This document shows positions 1-8,506 of a stretch of DNA of 64,000 nucleotides, in pieces (positions within the stretch are counted from its first letter, which is position 1; each line of letters starts with the position of its first letter). Made by a program: the position numbers and the translations under genes. Where the stretch lies: positions 1 through 64,000 of IMG/VR virus record IMGVR_UViG_3300030098_004363; one strand, 5' to 3'. This stretch comes from a virus. Below the pieces are notes generated by a model that made no database searches, was not told the origin of the DNA, and saw only the letters and a list, made by a program, of their open reading frames with translations.

Positions 1-2
1 TC

Positions 3-1847
3 GGAGTACAAAGCGATCAAAGAGTTCCTAAAGGAGGTCCAGCTAATGATCTTCACTTAGAGCATCTTGGGCCAAACTTTGTTAGGGAAAGTCGAAGAGG
101 CTTTACACCAACCTTTTCTAACATACTAGATCCTAAAAAGGCCGTATTCCTTAGTGACATTCCGTTGATAGAAACAAATTACGAACTAGATGCTGATGGT
201 AATCCCGACACAACTAGACCTAACCCTATATATCATAATGATTTGAACTTATCGCTTAGTTTTAAAAGTGTAGAAAATGTATATAATTACGATGAGTCTT
301 TTTGCACTAACCCAGAATTTGACAATAAAAAAGACTGCGAAGAGCAAGGGCGGTGTTATAAGAACAAAGAATATTCAACTGCTCCAGAAGTAGAAGTGTC
401 CGGATACAGCTTTTTAACTTGCACACAATCCGACGATCATTATTGGGTTAGGACTGCTTGGTGGTATCCTAAATTTTTATATACTAAACTGACTACATAC
501 TCGGAGCATGATTTCCGAGACGGAGAAAGGATAATAATAAGCGGCGGTAAAAGTGCAGAAGCCACTTGTTTAAATGTTCCTTATCTTCATCCTTCGCCAG
601 AGAGAGGAGATTCAACCGAAAGCCTGTTTAATGCTGAGCTTCCTACTGGAATGGATATGGAAATGGTTGATCAGACTGTGTGTGAGGAAGTTCTTGAGGG
701 TGAATGGTACTTTGACGCTGTAGATCCAACGAAATTAAAAACGGATGGTTGTCCTGCTTTATGCAAGTTAGATGAACTAATAAGCACTATGCAAACTTGC
801 GATTGCCAAAATTGCATACACTGTATTGAAGAGCCAGAAACATGTTACCAGAAAGACAAAAACCATGATGATTTTCCAAAAATTGACTGGACTAAAGTAG
901 ATCTTTCAAAGGACAAATGCAATAGCGATAAAGACTTTGAAAGAAAGTTTATAGAACAACAGTGCATATGTCCATCAGCACCTTACGAGGGTGGTCATGT
1001 AGTGAGCGTTATTAGCCCAACAGAGATTAAGATTCATTACGAAGCAACTCCAATACATAAGTCTCCAGCTGTCAATGAAAGAGAATGGGACGAAACACTA
1101 AAATATGAAGTTTGTAATGAGAAAAGTAAGAGCCATCCTGATTACCCAGATAATCCGTGGCGAGCTATACCAACATCAGTGCGTGAAGAGCAAATAAGAG
1201 TTTTTGGTGTTGATGGTAATGCAATAACAAAGTGTTCATCAGATACCGATTTTGATAGAGAGCTTATAACTGTTTTGCCAAAGGCTGACACTGAAGTAAA
1301 CGATACTAATAACGATAAACACACTTTTGGAATGCTAACAACAGAAGATTTAATTGAACAATCGTTAGATGCAACCAACGAACCTGTTCCACTAACACAT
1401 CTTGGACATCACGTTACTTTAGGGTCGCCAAAAGACTTATACAGAGGGGTACAATATATAACTCCAACACCAGATTTTGATGGTAACTTTGGTCCATATT
1501 TTGGATCCCAGTGGAGTAGAAGTGGTGGTTCGTTTAGAATAAAGGTAGGGCAAGAAGTTCCACTTGATGATTGTAAACAGGGTGAATCTAACACGCCTAC
1601 GATGCTTCATTGGTTATTTACTTTTAATGATGAGGTTTGTAATCATTACTTACCTATCATTGACGAAGACTGTGGAAATATAAATCAAGGAACGTGTAGC
1701 AGAGGTTATGGACCTTATACAGAGGCCATAATGGATGTTAATAGACCGTTCGGTTTCTCAGCACAAGCTTTGTTAAGGGTAGACGTGCATGAAGGTGGTC
1801 CTAGTAGTGCGGCAGATCCTAAACTTGGAACAAAATACCCAGAATGA
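3..1847 (+). CDS. Cys-rich virion-like protein, 5' partial
   Basis: The frame is open from the window edge (first whole codon at base 3), so this is the C-terminal 614 residues of a longer protein. A TTG at 165 could be read as a start, but it has no Shine-Dalgarno and the frame continues upstream without a break. No family is recognised. The chain is acidic and rich in Cys, with a dense cluster CDCQNCIHC and many single Cys, and it carries two diverged copies of a segment C-x-S-D-x-D-F-[ED]-R (about bases 915-950 and 1230-1265), suggesting an internal repeat. The C-terminal third is rich in Gly, Pro and aromatics, as in virion surface proteins. It heads the short plus-strand block with two other virion-like genes. 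A structural or adhesion role is inference from context. Confidence 0.6.
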   Translation, partial: GVQSDQRVPKGGPANDLHLEHLGPNFVRESRRGFTPTFSNILDPKKAVFLSDIPLIETNYELDADGNPDTTRPNPIYHNDLNLSLSFKSVENVYNYDESFCTNPEFDNKKDCEEQGRCYKNKEYSTAPEVEVSGYSFLTCTQSDDHYWVRTAWWYPKFLYTKLTTYSEHDFRDGERIIISGGKSAEATCLNVPYLHPSPERGDSTESLFNAELPTGMDMEMVDQTVCEEVLEGEWYFDAVDPTKLKTDGCPALCKLDELISTMQTCDCQNCIHCIEEPETCYQKDKNHDDFPKIDWTKVDLSKDKCNSDKDFERKFIEQQCICPSAPYEGGHVVSVISPTEIKIHYEATPIHKSPAVNEREWDETLKYEVCNEKSKSHPDYPDNPWRAIPTSVREEQIRVFGVDGNAITKCSSDTDFDRELITVLPKADTEVNDTNNDKHTFGMLTTEDLIEQSLDATNEPVPLTHLGHHVTLGSPKDLYRGVQYITPTPDFDGNFGPYFGSQWSRSGGSFRIKVGQEVPLDDCKQGESNTPTMLHWLFTFNDEVCNHYLPIIDEDCGNINQGTCSRGYGPYTEAIMDVNRPFGFSAQALLRVDVHEGGPSSAADPKLGTKYPE

Positions 1848-1871
1848 TACTGGTAATTAAGGAAATATAAA

Positions 1872-2447
1872 ATGGCTTGTAATGGATGTAATAAAAAATG
1901 GTTAAATTCTCATGGAAGTAAACCTCCTACTCACAGGAGTAAAGGTTTCTTTGGAGACGACGGAGAACTGCCACATGTAGAAGAAGTTGTTATAAATGGT
2001 GGCCTAACTCCATGTGCGTGCAGTTCAGAAGAAGATTCTAGTGGCGTATTTTGTGATAGGCATAAGTGCTGGAAAACTCCAGACCTTGTACAGCTATGCA
2101 AGAAGAGAAAAGATTATTTTGATCTTTGGGAGCAGGGTAGAGGCCCAATGCAAAGCATGTATGAAAATGTCATGAAGGAAGGCACAAAAATAGAAAAAGA
2201 GAAAGAGGAAAAAGATAAAGAAATACTCGAAAGAGACTATTTTATGTCAGACCCCAATATACCTAAAAAATCTAGAGGTTTGGGTGACACGGTTGCGAAA
2301 ATAACTAAAGCTACTGGAATAAAAGCCGCAGTAGATACAGTATTTAACGCTATGGATAAAGACTGTGGATGCAAGGAAAGGCAAAGTAAATTAAACAAAT
2401 TGTTCCCATATGGGAAGAAAAAGAAAACAAAAGGCTTTTTTGAATAA
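1872..2447 (+). CDS. Hypothetical Cys-rich protein
   Basis: A 191-residue protein of no recognised family. The N-terminus has CNGC; the middle has CACSSEEDSSGVFCDRHKC, a cluster that could bind zinc; KDCGC lies near the C-terminus. Residues around 95-125 are highly charged (Glu/Lys) and probably helical, and the tail is basic (KKKKTK). The ATG follows AAGGA at a suitable distance. It sits between two virion-like genes with 24 bases before it and 45 after it, so it probably belongs to the same structural block, perhaps as a minor virion component. That role is inferred from position only. Confidence 0.55.
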   Translation: MACNGCNKKWLNSHGSKPPTHRSKGFFGDDGELPHVEEVVINGGLTPCACSSEEDSSGVFCDRHKCWKTPDLVQLCKKRKDYFDLWEQGRGPMQSMYENVMKEGTKIEKEKEEKDKEILERDYFMSDPNIPKKSRGLGDTVAKITKATGIKAAVDTVFNAMDKDCGCKERQSKLNKLFPYGKKKKTKGFFE

Positions 2448-2450
2448 TGG

Positions 2451-2460
2451 TGTATAATAT
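2451..2460 (+). promoter_or_regulatory. GTGTATAAT-type promoter element
   Basis: GGTGTATAAT followed by ATTATAG lies 33 bases before the ATG of the next gene. The same GTGTATAAT core occurs on the minus strand before three other genes or operons in the window. It resembles an extended -10 element (TATAAT preceded by TG). No convincing -35 is present. Confidence 0.5.
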
Positions 2461-2492
2461 TATAGTAGATAACCTCCATAGGAGAGAGAAAT

Positions 2493-3203
2493 ATGGCTTC
2501 AATAAGTTTTTATGCTGGTAACACAGTTGTAAATCACCTGTCAGGATCTGGGTTAGGGTTTTTTGGTGGTTCTTTTGGTGCATCGGTAGAAATCAACAAA
2601 TTTCAAGACACAACCTTTATTACAGACGGAAATGGTACTGTACAGGGTGGTGCTGCAAACAATGTAAAATACTCAACAGACAGTCTAGGTTTTGCTGCTG
2701 GCATAGTTCCAGCCACAGGTTTAAGATACATACCAAATGAAAAAGCAACAGCTAATATTAGATTTACAAATAGCACGGCTGTTAGAACGCAAAACTGTAA
2801 ATTAAGAATATTCGATAGAACAAATAAAGATCACCCAGCTAGTGGTGTAATTACTAGGGCGTGCGAACTTCTACATCCATCTTCTTCCTATAGTATAGAA
2901 GGTTCTGGAGATGCACTTTGGTGGGGAGGCTCAACCCATACTGGAACAGATGCTCAAGGCTCGTTTCAGGGTTCTCCCAATCCAAGCAGCAGACTTCCTG
3001 CTGGTACTAATACCGTAGGTGGTAGTGGCATTTTCGTCCCATTAGCACAATCTCCCGGCCCTAGTGGTATTTTTGCTGGAGATGGTTCATCTAACACAGG
3101 GCAATACACACAACATGACTGGTATGTTGGAATTTCCGCATCTCCAGACAGCGTTGGAAGTAAAACCCTATATGGACTATACGTGGAGTTAGAATATCTA
3201 TAA
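2493..3203 (+). CDS. Gly/Ser-rich virion structural protein (predicted)
   Basis: A 236-residue protein rich in Gly, Ser, Asn and Thr, low in charge and without membrane segments. This is the composition expected of a phage head-decoration, fibre or capsid-associated protein. It starts MASISFYAG and ends in an aromatic-rich YGLYVELEYL that could be a final beta strand. The start is well supported by AGGAGAG a few bases upstream. It has its own GTGTATAAT promoter-like element and is followed at once by a strong bidirectional terminator, which fits a highly expressed late gene. No specific family was recognised. The other protein in this window with a similar composition is the 221-residue virion-like protein near 58.3-59.0 kb. 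Confidence 0.55.
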   Translation: MASISFYAGNTVVNHLSGSGLGFFGGSFGASVEINKFQDTTFITDGNGTVQGGAANNVKYSTDSLGFAAGIVPATGLRYIPNEKATANIRFTNSTAVRTQNCKLRIFDRTNKDHPASGVITRACELLHPSSSYSIEGSGDALWWGGSTHTGTDAQGSFQGSPNPSSRLPAGTNTVGGSGIFVPLAQSPGPSGIFAGDGSSNTGQYTQHDWYVGISASPDSVGSKTLYGLYVELEYL

Positions 3204-3230
3204 ACCCATATTGCACCCGCTAACTTCACA

Positions 3231-3264
3231 AAAAAAGCCCGACTCATAAGAGACGGGCTTTTCT
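3231..3264. terminator. Bidirectional intrinsic terminator
   Basis: The stem AAAAGCCCG / CGGGCTTTT is flanked by an A-run on the left and a T-run on the right, so it works in both directions. It separates the plus-strand structural block from the converging minus-strand block. Confidence 0.85.
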
Positions 3265-3276
3265 TTTGTCCACCGA

Positions 3277-3612
3277 CTATTCTTCCTGTTGTGTATCAGG
3301 GTTCCATTTAACCCATCCACGGTCGTTTAGCCAGTTTCCTTCCTTATCTTTACGTCGTGGAAACAGTCTTCCACCCTTCTTCATTGTTCCAAATGCTAGC
3401 TTTGCGCCGCAATCCATACAACGAAGTTCGTAGTAAAGATTATCTTCTACTGTGCGAACTTGAAAACGAATATTCTCACTTCCACATTTGCCACAGGCAG
3501 ATTCATCAAAGATTTCTTGAAAATGAGCTAGTTGCTCAAAAACTTCAACTTGAGTATCTGCAATAATTTCTGCACTGATTCTTCCGGTGCTGTTTGTGTA
3601 ATTAACTTTCAT
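3277..3612 (-). CDS. Zinc-ribbon protein
   Basis: A 111-residue protein with two Cys pairs, CGKCG near residue 40 and CMDCG near residue 70, about 28 residues apart. This is a classic zinc ribbon, preceded by a helical region (residues 15-35) and followed by a basic, Trp-containing tail. GGAGAAG precedes the ATG, and the upstream gene ends one base before it (TAA-ATG), so it is probably co-translated with the SAP-domain gene. It is the last gene of the long minus-strand block, just before the shared terminator. Small zinc-ribbon proteins of this type often accompany phage recombination genes. A role as partner of the annealing-like protein next door is inference. Confidence 0.6.
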   Translation of the reverse strand: MKVNYTNSTGRISAEIIADTQVEVFEQLAHFQEIFDESACGKCGSENIRFQVRTVEDNLYYELRCMDCGAKLAFGTMKKGGRLFPRRKDKEGNWLNDRGWVKWNPDTQQEE

Positions 3613-4467
3613 TTAGCTTCTCCAATTCTTATAGCCTTTAATGGATTCTGGAATTTCCGTATTGCCGTTTTGATAATTGTTCAGATGTTTAATCATCAAC
3701 TTAGCACAATCTTTATCAACATCATTGATACTTCTATATTTGTTCTCTCCGATGTTTATAAATTCTAACATATTTATATCAAGCTGGCTACACTTAGTGT
3801 CTATAAATTGAATTTGTTGTTGACTAACTCTACCATCTTGATCTGGAGTGGAAACAGCCTGTTGAACTATCTCCACAATATCTTTTTTAGCAAGCTCTTC
3901 TGCCGCTAGGCATCTAAGCTTCAACGCCTTTCTCAAGGCTCTACCTTCAGCTCTTGTGCTTGCAGTAGCTACAGGATGCGCACAGAACAGGTCGTCTGTA
4001 TTTCCATGCCATACATCAGCGACCTCCTTAAAGGTCTTGTATACACCCGCATTTCCCCAGTTGAATATAACTTGATAAACAACAGTAGCTCTTCCCGGCC
4101 CATTGCTATCTGTAGCAGGAAAAACCTCAACCGGCCCAGACTCTACAATGTCACCTAACAAATCCTCAGCAACACGTCTAAGACCAGCGCAAATAGGATT
4201 TCCATCTATAAGCTCGTTAGACTGAAAGTGACTCATGACGTAATCGTTCCACTCTGGAGACCCGATTACCGGAGCTAGATTTTGCTCCTGAACTTCTTGC
4301 TCTGAAGATTCCTCTTCAAAGACTTCGTCGAACAATGTATTCTCTGACATGATTTCCTCAATTAATTTTACTAAATCGGCTTTTTTTGCACCGCTGGGAA
4401 TCGCACAGTTGTGATCTTCCAGTATCTGCTTTAGTTCTGCAATGTTTTTTTTATTATAATCTATCAT
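3613..4467 (-). CDS. SAP-domain protein, possible single-strand annealing protein
   Basis: The N-terminal ~40 residues (NIAELKQILEDHNC, then KKADLVKLIEE) match a SAP DNA-binding helix-extended-helix. A Glu-rich linker follows, then a globular domain with STRAEGRALRKAL around residue 175. This last segment resembles the conserved helix of Erf/Rad52-like phage annealing proteins (typically ETRAxGRAL). The C-terminal ~90 residues are helical. Seen directly are the SAP motif and the TRAEGRAL helix; the annealing function is inferred from the resemblance. The start overlaps the preceding gene by ATGA. The neighbours, a zinc-ribbon protein and a homing-type nuclease, fit DNA recombination. It could instead be another DNA-binding protein, since no complete family match was possible by eye. 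Confidence 0.5.
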   Translation of the reverse strand: MIDYNKKNIAELKQILEDHNCAIPSGAKKADLVKLIEEIMSENTLFDEVFEEESSEQEVQEQNLAPVIGSPEWNDYVMSHFQSNELIDGNPICAGLRRVAEDLLGDIVESGPVEVFPATDSNGPGRATVVYQVIFNWGNAGVYKTFKEVADVWHGNTDDLFCAHPVATASTRAEGRALRKALKLRCLAAEELAKKDIVEIVQQAVSTPDQDGRVSQQQIQFIDTKCSQLDINMLEFINIGENKYRSINDVDKDCAKLMIKHLNNYQNGNTEIPESIKGYKNWRS

Positions 4468-5252
4468 GTTTCTATTTCAATGAGTCTTTTCGACTGAGGG
4501 GGAAATTTGTTTTCAATTTTTGAAAGCTCCCCAATAACTTGATTGAGAATATCTCTCATTCGCTTCTGGGAGATGTTTTTAATCAAGTTTTTGACACGGA
4601 GAACAACGTAACCCCTATTAATAAGCATACCGGCCTTTTGAGCGTCTGCACGTATATGCTTCTGTAGGCTTTCTTCTCCCCAAATGGGAAGAAAGTGAGC
4701 AGGGCCGTCTATTTCTATAGCGGTTTTAATCCCCGGCACAAATAAGTCAACTTCCATATTTTCGTTAGGAATTAGTCCCTTTTTGTGAAATATAACATCA
4801 TAACCAGCACCCGTCAAGCCTTCGCAGATAAATTTTTCTATTTTTGATCCCTCTTTACTGGCCTTGCGTACAGCTTCAGCGGCAAGCCTTCTGAGATTTG
4901 CTTTGTCTTCTTCAGACATTGAAGCCCATTGCTCCTTAGAAATCTTTGATCGACGCTCTCTTTCGGTCTCTTCCATGTTGTCCCAAAAGTTAGACATGCC
5001 ATTACTGATGGCTATCTTTTCAGCTTCAGTTCGTTTTTTACCTCTGGTGGGATGTTCGTGTCTTCCGGTCTCAATAGCCACTGTTTGCGCAGAACTCCTA
5101 TCCCTAAGATCAACACCCAAAGTGTTTAGCGTTCTTCTGATCTTATTTGGATAAGTACCAATGTCCTGAGCTATTTCGTATGTACTCTTTTTTTGATTTA
5201 CATACTGATCTATGATGTACTCTTTGTACTTCTCTAAAAATTGATTACTCAT
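4464..5252 (-). CDS. Homing-type endonuclease, Vsr-like PD-(D/E)XK domain
   Basis: 262 residues. Residues ~20-50 form a helix-turn-helix (STYEIAQDIGTYPNKIRRTL). Residues ~65-130 carry repeated G-K-x-R-T-E-A-E-K-I-A-I-S type segments like the NUMOD3 modules of homing endonucleases. Residues ~140-235 hold a Vsr/DUF559-like nuclease core: EVDLFVPGIKTAIEIDGPAHF, then RADAQKAGMLINRGYVVLRVK, in which the Asp, Glu and His positions of the fold are present. The architecture points to a free-standing homing endonuclease that cuts DNA and promotes its own spread. No intron or intein was seen around it. It overlaps both neighbours by a few bases, so it is well integrated in the operon. A recombination or repair nuclease is the alternative. 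Confidence 0.6.
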   Translation of the reverse strand: MSNQFLEKYKEYIIDQYVNQKKSTYEIAQDIGTYPNKIRRTLNTLGVDLRDRSSAQTVAIETGRHEHPTRGKKRTEAEKIAISNGMSNFWDNMEETERERRSKISKEQWASMSEEDKANLRRLAAEAVRKASKEGSKIEKFICEGLTGAGYDVIFHKKGLIPNENMEVDLFVPGIKTAIEIDGPAHFLPIWGEESLQKHIRADAQKAGMLINRGYVVLRVKNLIKNISQKRMRDILNQVIGELSKIENKFPPQSKRLIEIET

Positions 5253-5721
5253 GATTAATTATTTCCATTAGTTTGTTGATGTTAAAATTTTCTACAACGC
5301 CGACAACGTCTCTATTGCAATAGTTTTTAATAGCTTTAGCATGATCTTCGCTTCTTGCTATTAGATTTATATCTTGTTTGTTAAAAGCTTGGACGTTGTA
5401 TTCAAACTCCCTACCGTTTCTTCTGCACCACTCTAGATCCCAAACGTAAAAATACTTTCTTCTAGGAGAAAACGTTTTTGATATTGCGAGAGCTGTTGAA
5501 ACTGAGGTCGCTATTGCCGCTCCGTCAAAATTCCAAATCTCATTTATGCACATAGACGAAAAAGTCATTGGCATCATGTTTGAGGTTGAGTTTTGAAAGA
5601 ACGCAACAAAGTCTGTAGAGCTTTCTTCTACATAGTTATTTATATTTTTTATGATGTGGTATGATAGTTGACCGGCGCTTAAGTCATCTATAACTACACC
5701 AACTTTATTAATTTTTTGCAT
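5245..5721 (-). CDS. Hypothetical protein next to glycan genes
   Basis: A 158-residue protein with no recognised family. It begins with a beta strand (KVGVVIDDL), has FYVWDLEWCRR in the middle, and ends with IARSEDHAKAIKNYC and GVVENFNINKLMEII. The last part resembles the closing segment of GT4-type glycosyltransferases, where a residue list is followed by a helix. It is therefore possibly a reduced GT-B-like protein, half the usual size. It lies at the downstream end of the glycan locus and overlaps the following nuclease gene and the preceding epimerase gene. The function is unknown. Confidence 0.45.
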   Translation of the reverse strand: MQKINKVGVVIDDLSAGQLSYHIIKNINNYVEESSTDFVAFFQNSTSNMMPMTFSSMCINEIWNFDGAAIATSVSTALAISKTFSPRRKYFYVWDLEWCRRNGREFEYNVQAFNKQDINLIARSEDHAKAIKNYCNRDVVGVVENFNINKLMEIINHE

Positions 5722-6664
5722 CTGCTTTTTCTTTGTTTGATATATACCACTCTATGGTTTTTTCTATACCGTCTTTAACGGATATTGGTTCCAAGTTGAT
5801 TATTTCTTTCATTCTTGAAGTATCTAATAGCTTTTTCATTTGTCCGTCAGGCTTTTCTGTATTCCAAAAAACATCGCCCTCATACTCCACGGCAGACACT
5901 ATATAGTCAACAAGTTCTTTTATGCTGATGTCATTTCCTGTTCCAATATTGAGAGGTGTTGAGCTGTCGTCGTACTTTTCTAAAGCTTGCACAACTGCTT
6001 CACCGGCGTCGTCTACATACATAAACTCTCTCATAGGAGCGCCAGTACCCCAACATTCAACCTCATCTTCCTCCTCTATTACGGCTTCAACAAATTTTCT
6101 TATCAAAGCACCAACCACCTTAGTCCTAACTAAGTTAAATGTGTCGTGCGGGCCGTATAAATTTGTTACACAAGCTGTCACTGATTTTAAATCGTATTGA
6201 TCTTCATACGCTTCGGCTGCTGCTTGTAGTGTTCTCTTTGCAATACCATGCGCTCTGATTGTTTTGTTAGGAAGTCCATTCCAAAAAGTTTCTTCTTTTA
6301 ACAACTCCATGCCTGTGTCTGGGTAGGCGCAAGAAGTCATAATAGAGAGAACCTTTTTAACTTTCATATATTCGCACGCATGATGTAAATTTAATCCCAT
6401 GACTGTATTTGCGTAAAGAATGTCAGCAGGATACATTCTGTTGAATTCAATCCCGCCGTTATATCCAGCTGCGTGTATGCAATAGTCTGGTCTGGTTGAA
6501 TCCAAAAACATTATGGTAGCTTCAATGTCCATTAGATTTACAACGTCAGAATTGACCTCTATAATTTCTTCTACACCTCTAGTCTCTAAGGCTTTGCATA
6601 TACCCCTTCCAAAAAAACCAGTGCCACCAGTTACTAATACTTTTGAATCTTTTAAATCTATCAT
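5708..6664 (-). CDS. GDP-L-fucose synthase-like SDR, altered active site
   Basis: 318 residues of the extended short-chain dehydrogenase fold. The NAD(P) motif GGTGFFG is at residues 12-18, TSCAYP corresponds to the SSCIYP active-site loop, TNLYGPHDTF is conserved, and WGTGAPMREF is close to the family signature. GDP-L-fucose synthase converts GDP-4-keto-6-deoxymannose to GDP-fucose by epimerisation and reduction. Here the catalytic Tyr of the Y-x-x-x-K motif is His (AHGIAK), and the position of the family's catalytic His (SHVIPAL) is Lys (TKVVGAL). The Lys of YxxxK and the Cys are kept. The activity is therefore probably altered, and a pure epimerase, a reductase or a structural partner are all possible. 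It overlaps its upstream neighbour by ATGA. Confidence 0.65.
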   Translation of the reverse strand: MIDLKDSKVLVTGGTGFFGRGICKALETRGVEEIIEVNSDVVNLMDIEATIMFLDSTRPDYCIHAAGYNGGIEFNRMYPADILYANTVMGLNLHHACEYMKVKKVLSIMTSCAYPDTGMELLKEETFWNGLPNKTIRAHGIAKRTLQAAAEAYEDQYDLKSVTACVTNLYGPHDTFNLVRTKVVGALIRKFVEAVIEEEDEVECWGTGAPMREFMYVDDAGEAVVQALEKYDDSSTPLNIGTGNDISIKELVDYIVSAVEYEGDVFWNTEKPDGQMKKLLDTSRMKEIINLEPISVKDGIEKTIEWYISNKEKADAKN

Positions 6665-7596
6665 GAGTATTGATGCCTAATTTGTAAAATAGGTGCTACT
6701 TTAATTAATTCATTGATGCCAGTCTTCATGTCTACGTCGCACTTAAACCCTTCGGCTTCTAGTTTATCATAACTCACTTCGTAGTCTCTTTGGTCAGCAT
6801 CTTTGCCAATTTCTTCATAATGAACAAAACATCCTGTCTGTTCTTTTACATATTCTGCGAGTTCCCTTTTTGTCCAATTCAAATGGTTAGCTCCGCAGTT
6901 GTAAACTTTGTGTTTCCAGTTACCCATGTTTTCCACACCCATAGTGAAAGCTTTTGCCATGTCTCTTACATGAATAAAAGTTCTGCGAAAATCTGCTTGA
7001 AAAATAGTCAGTATCTTATTCGTCATAGCCTGATACACAAAATCGTTTACGAGCAAATTCACCCGCATACATGGGCTGACACCAAACCCAGTAGCGAACC
7101 TAAAAGAAACAGTGTTTTCTTGTGTTCCCACCATCTCTTCTGCAACCTTCTTATTTACCCCGTAAAGCGATACAGCGTTGAGTGCGGACTCTTCTGTGCA
7201 AATATCCTCCACCTTACCGTACACGCTGCCTGTGGACGCATAAACAAGAGGAATCTTAGGGTTGTAAGCCTCTCTTGCGAAAATAATATTTCTAGTGCCT
7301 TCTACGTTTACCGCCGTTGCCAAAGCGGGCTGGGATTTGCAAGCCGGAAAGCCAACAATAGCAGCGAGATGAATAATAGCGTCACACCCACGTACAGCCT
7401 CCTTCATTTGTTCCAAGACGGTTACATCGCCATATTCAAACTCAAATCTTGGATTTGTTGCTAACGGAATAATTGCGTCACATTGACCCTTATGAAAGTT
7501 GTCAACACACTTTACTTCATAACCTTTGTCTAATAGATGTCGGCACAATACGTTTCCTACGTACCCGCCACCTCCTGTAACTAATATTTTAGGCAT
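6661..7596 (-). CDS. NAD-dependent sugar epimerase/dehydratase (SDR)
   Basis: 311 residues. The N-terminal motif GGGGYVG binds NAD, ASTGSVYG supplies the catalytic Ser/Thr, and LYGVNKKVAE carries the Y-x-x-x-K pair, so the active site is complete. HLAAIVGFPACKSQP is typical of UDP-glucose 4-epimerase-like proteins. It acts on a nucleotide-linked sugar whose identity cannot be read from the sequence. The start was chosen at MPKILVT because AGGAG stands six bases before that ATG; the frame is open 13 codons further upstream but has no Shine-Dalgarno there. It is the first gene after a 115-base gap and may have its own promoter. Confidence 0.8.
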   Translation of the reverse strand: MPKILVTGGGGYVGNVLCRHLLDKGYEVKCVDNFHKGQCDAIIPLATNPRFEFEYGDVTVLEQMKEAVRGCDAIIHLAAIVGFPACKSQPALATAVNVEGTRNIIFAREAYNPKIPLVYASTGSVYGKVEDICTEESALNAVSLYGVNKKVAEEMVGTQENTVSFRFATGFGVSPCMRVNLLVNDFVYQAMTNKILTIFQADFRRTFIHVRDMAKAFTMGVENMGNWKHKVYNCGANHLNWTKRELAEYVKEQTGCFVHYEEIGKDADQRDYEVSYDKLEAEGFKCDVDMKTGINELIKVAPILQIRHQYS

Positions 7597-7626
7597 TTTT
7601 TTCTCCTGTAAGCTACGAAAGCTAAA

Positions 7627-7655
7627 AATATACAAGTGGATTGTTCGACTGGAAA
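7627..7655 (-). promoter_or_regulatory. Possible weak sigma70-type promoter
   Basis: TTTCCA and TATATT are separated by 17 bases in the longest gap inside the glycan locus (7597-7711), just upstream of the epimerase RBS. The match to TTGACA/TATAAT is partial. The rest of this gap holds no gene that I can see. Confidence 0.3.
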
Positions 7656-7711
7656 TTGCACTGTAATTAAGAGTGACATTAAAAATATAAAACCTATATC
7701 TTTACTTCTGG

Positions 7712-8506
7712 TCATAGATCGTTCATTGATGTTATAGTAGCCGTGTCCTCTAATACCCTATCGTAATTTGTATAGGGTATACAAGACATATGGCAAAGAA
7801 AGTCTCCCATATCTGTTAATTCAACAAGTTGGCAATTATTATTCATTATTTCTATAGACTTTGAACAGTCTATTTCAATTTCTTTATAAGCTAGGAAGCA
7901 CAAAAACAAAAGTGACTCTGGTGATATTTCGTCGTTTTTTGTTTTTCCATTTCTGTAGTTGTCTATAGCTAAGTCACTTCCTGTTATAGGGTCTGTCTTA
8001 TTAGCGTAGTGTTTGCATAGCATGGACGCATTATCAAACATTCCTATCAAGTTTTCCGTCTTGCCTCCAATTACGTGATCGGATATGTGGAATTGACTAA
8101 AGTCATCAGAAGTAAACAGAAAATTGCTAGTCGTTATTTTTTCTGGCGCGCTTTTCATTACCTCTATAAATTTAGAAATATCGGTATACTTTTCGTCACA
8201 CCTTACTTTTATAGCGTATTTGGTTTTAACAAGTTTTAATCCATTTAGTGAAGTTGCAGATTGGTATGCTATATTAGAGTTGTTGTAATGATTCTTATAA
8301 TGATCTTTAGAATCTTCAACATACTTGATACCAAGCCTGCTTAGCATCCTTTTTGACGGCTTTACTTTGCTGTCATCCCAAGTTGATATTACAATATTGC
8401 CAACGTGCTTGCTGTAGTTTTCTAAATTTCTAAATGCAGCACCCAGTTTTCCAGATACGCTAACAGAAGGACCTTGTATGACAATCGTTACGTCAGCGTG
8501 TTTCAC
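7712..8506 (-). CDS. WavE-like glycosyltransferase
   Basis: 264 residues. It begins with VTIVIQGP, followed by NLENYSKHV and IVISTWDDS, then TKYAIKVRCDEKY. This order resembles WavE-family lipopolysaccharide synthesis proteins (IQGP start, STW, and KxRSD in place of a DxD metal site). The predicted role is transfer of a sugar to a glycan. The start is GTG: AAGGTGG lies seven bases upstream, the next internal Met is far inside, and the GTG overlaps the end of the preceding gene by 14 bases. The family assignment is from motifs alone; a glycosyltransferase of another GT-A family is the alternative. Confidence 0.6.
   Translation of the reverse strand: MKHADVTIVIQGPSVSVSGKLGAAFRNLENYSKHVGNIVISTWDDSKVKPSKRMLSRLGIKYVEDSKDHYKNHYNNSNIAYQSATSLNGLKLVKTKYAIKVRCDEKYTDISKFIEVMKSAPEKITTSNFLFTSDDFSQFHISDHVIGGKTENLIGMFDNASMLCKHYANKTDPITGSDLAIDNYRNGKTKNDEISPESLLFLCFLAYKEIEIDCSKSIEIMNNNCQLVELTDMGDFLCHMSCIPYTNYDRVLEDTATITSMNDL

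Noticed and set aside
165-1847. TTG at 165 as start of the first plus-strand gene
   Set aside because: The same frame is open without a stop to the left edge, and no Shine-Dalgarno precedes the TTG; the gene is partial.
6790-7464. A long plus-strand frame (224 residues) opposite the epimerase gene
   Set aside because: It is antisense to a gene with a complete catalytic signature and strong RBS and has no domain; it is a shadow frame, as are the other plus-strand frames between 3.3 and 64 kb.
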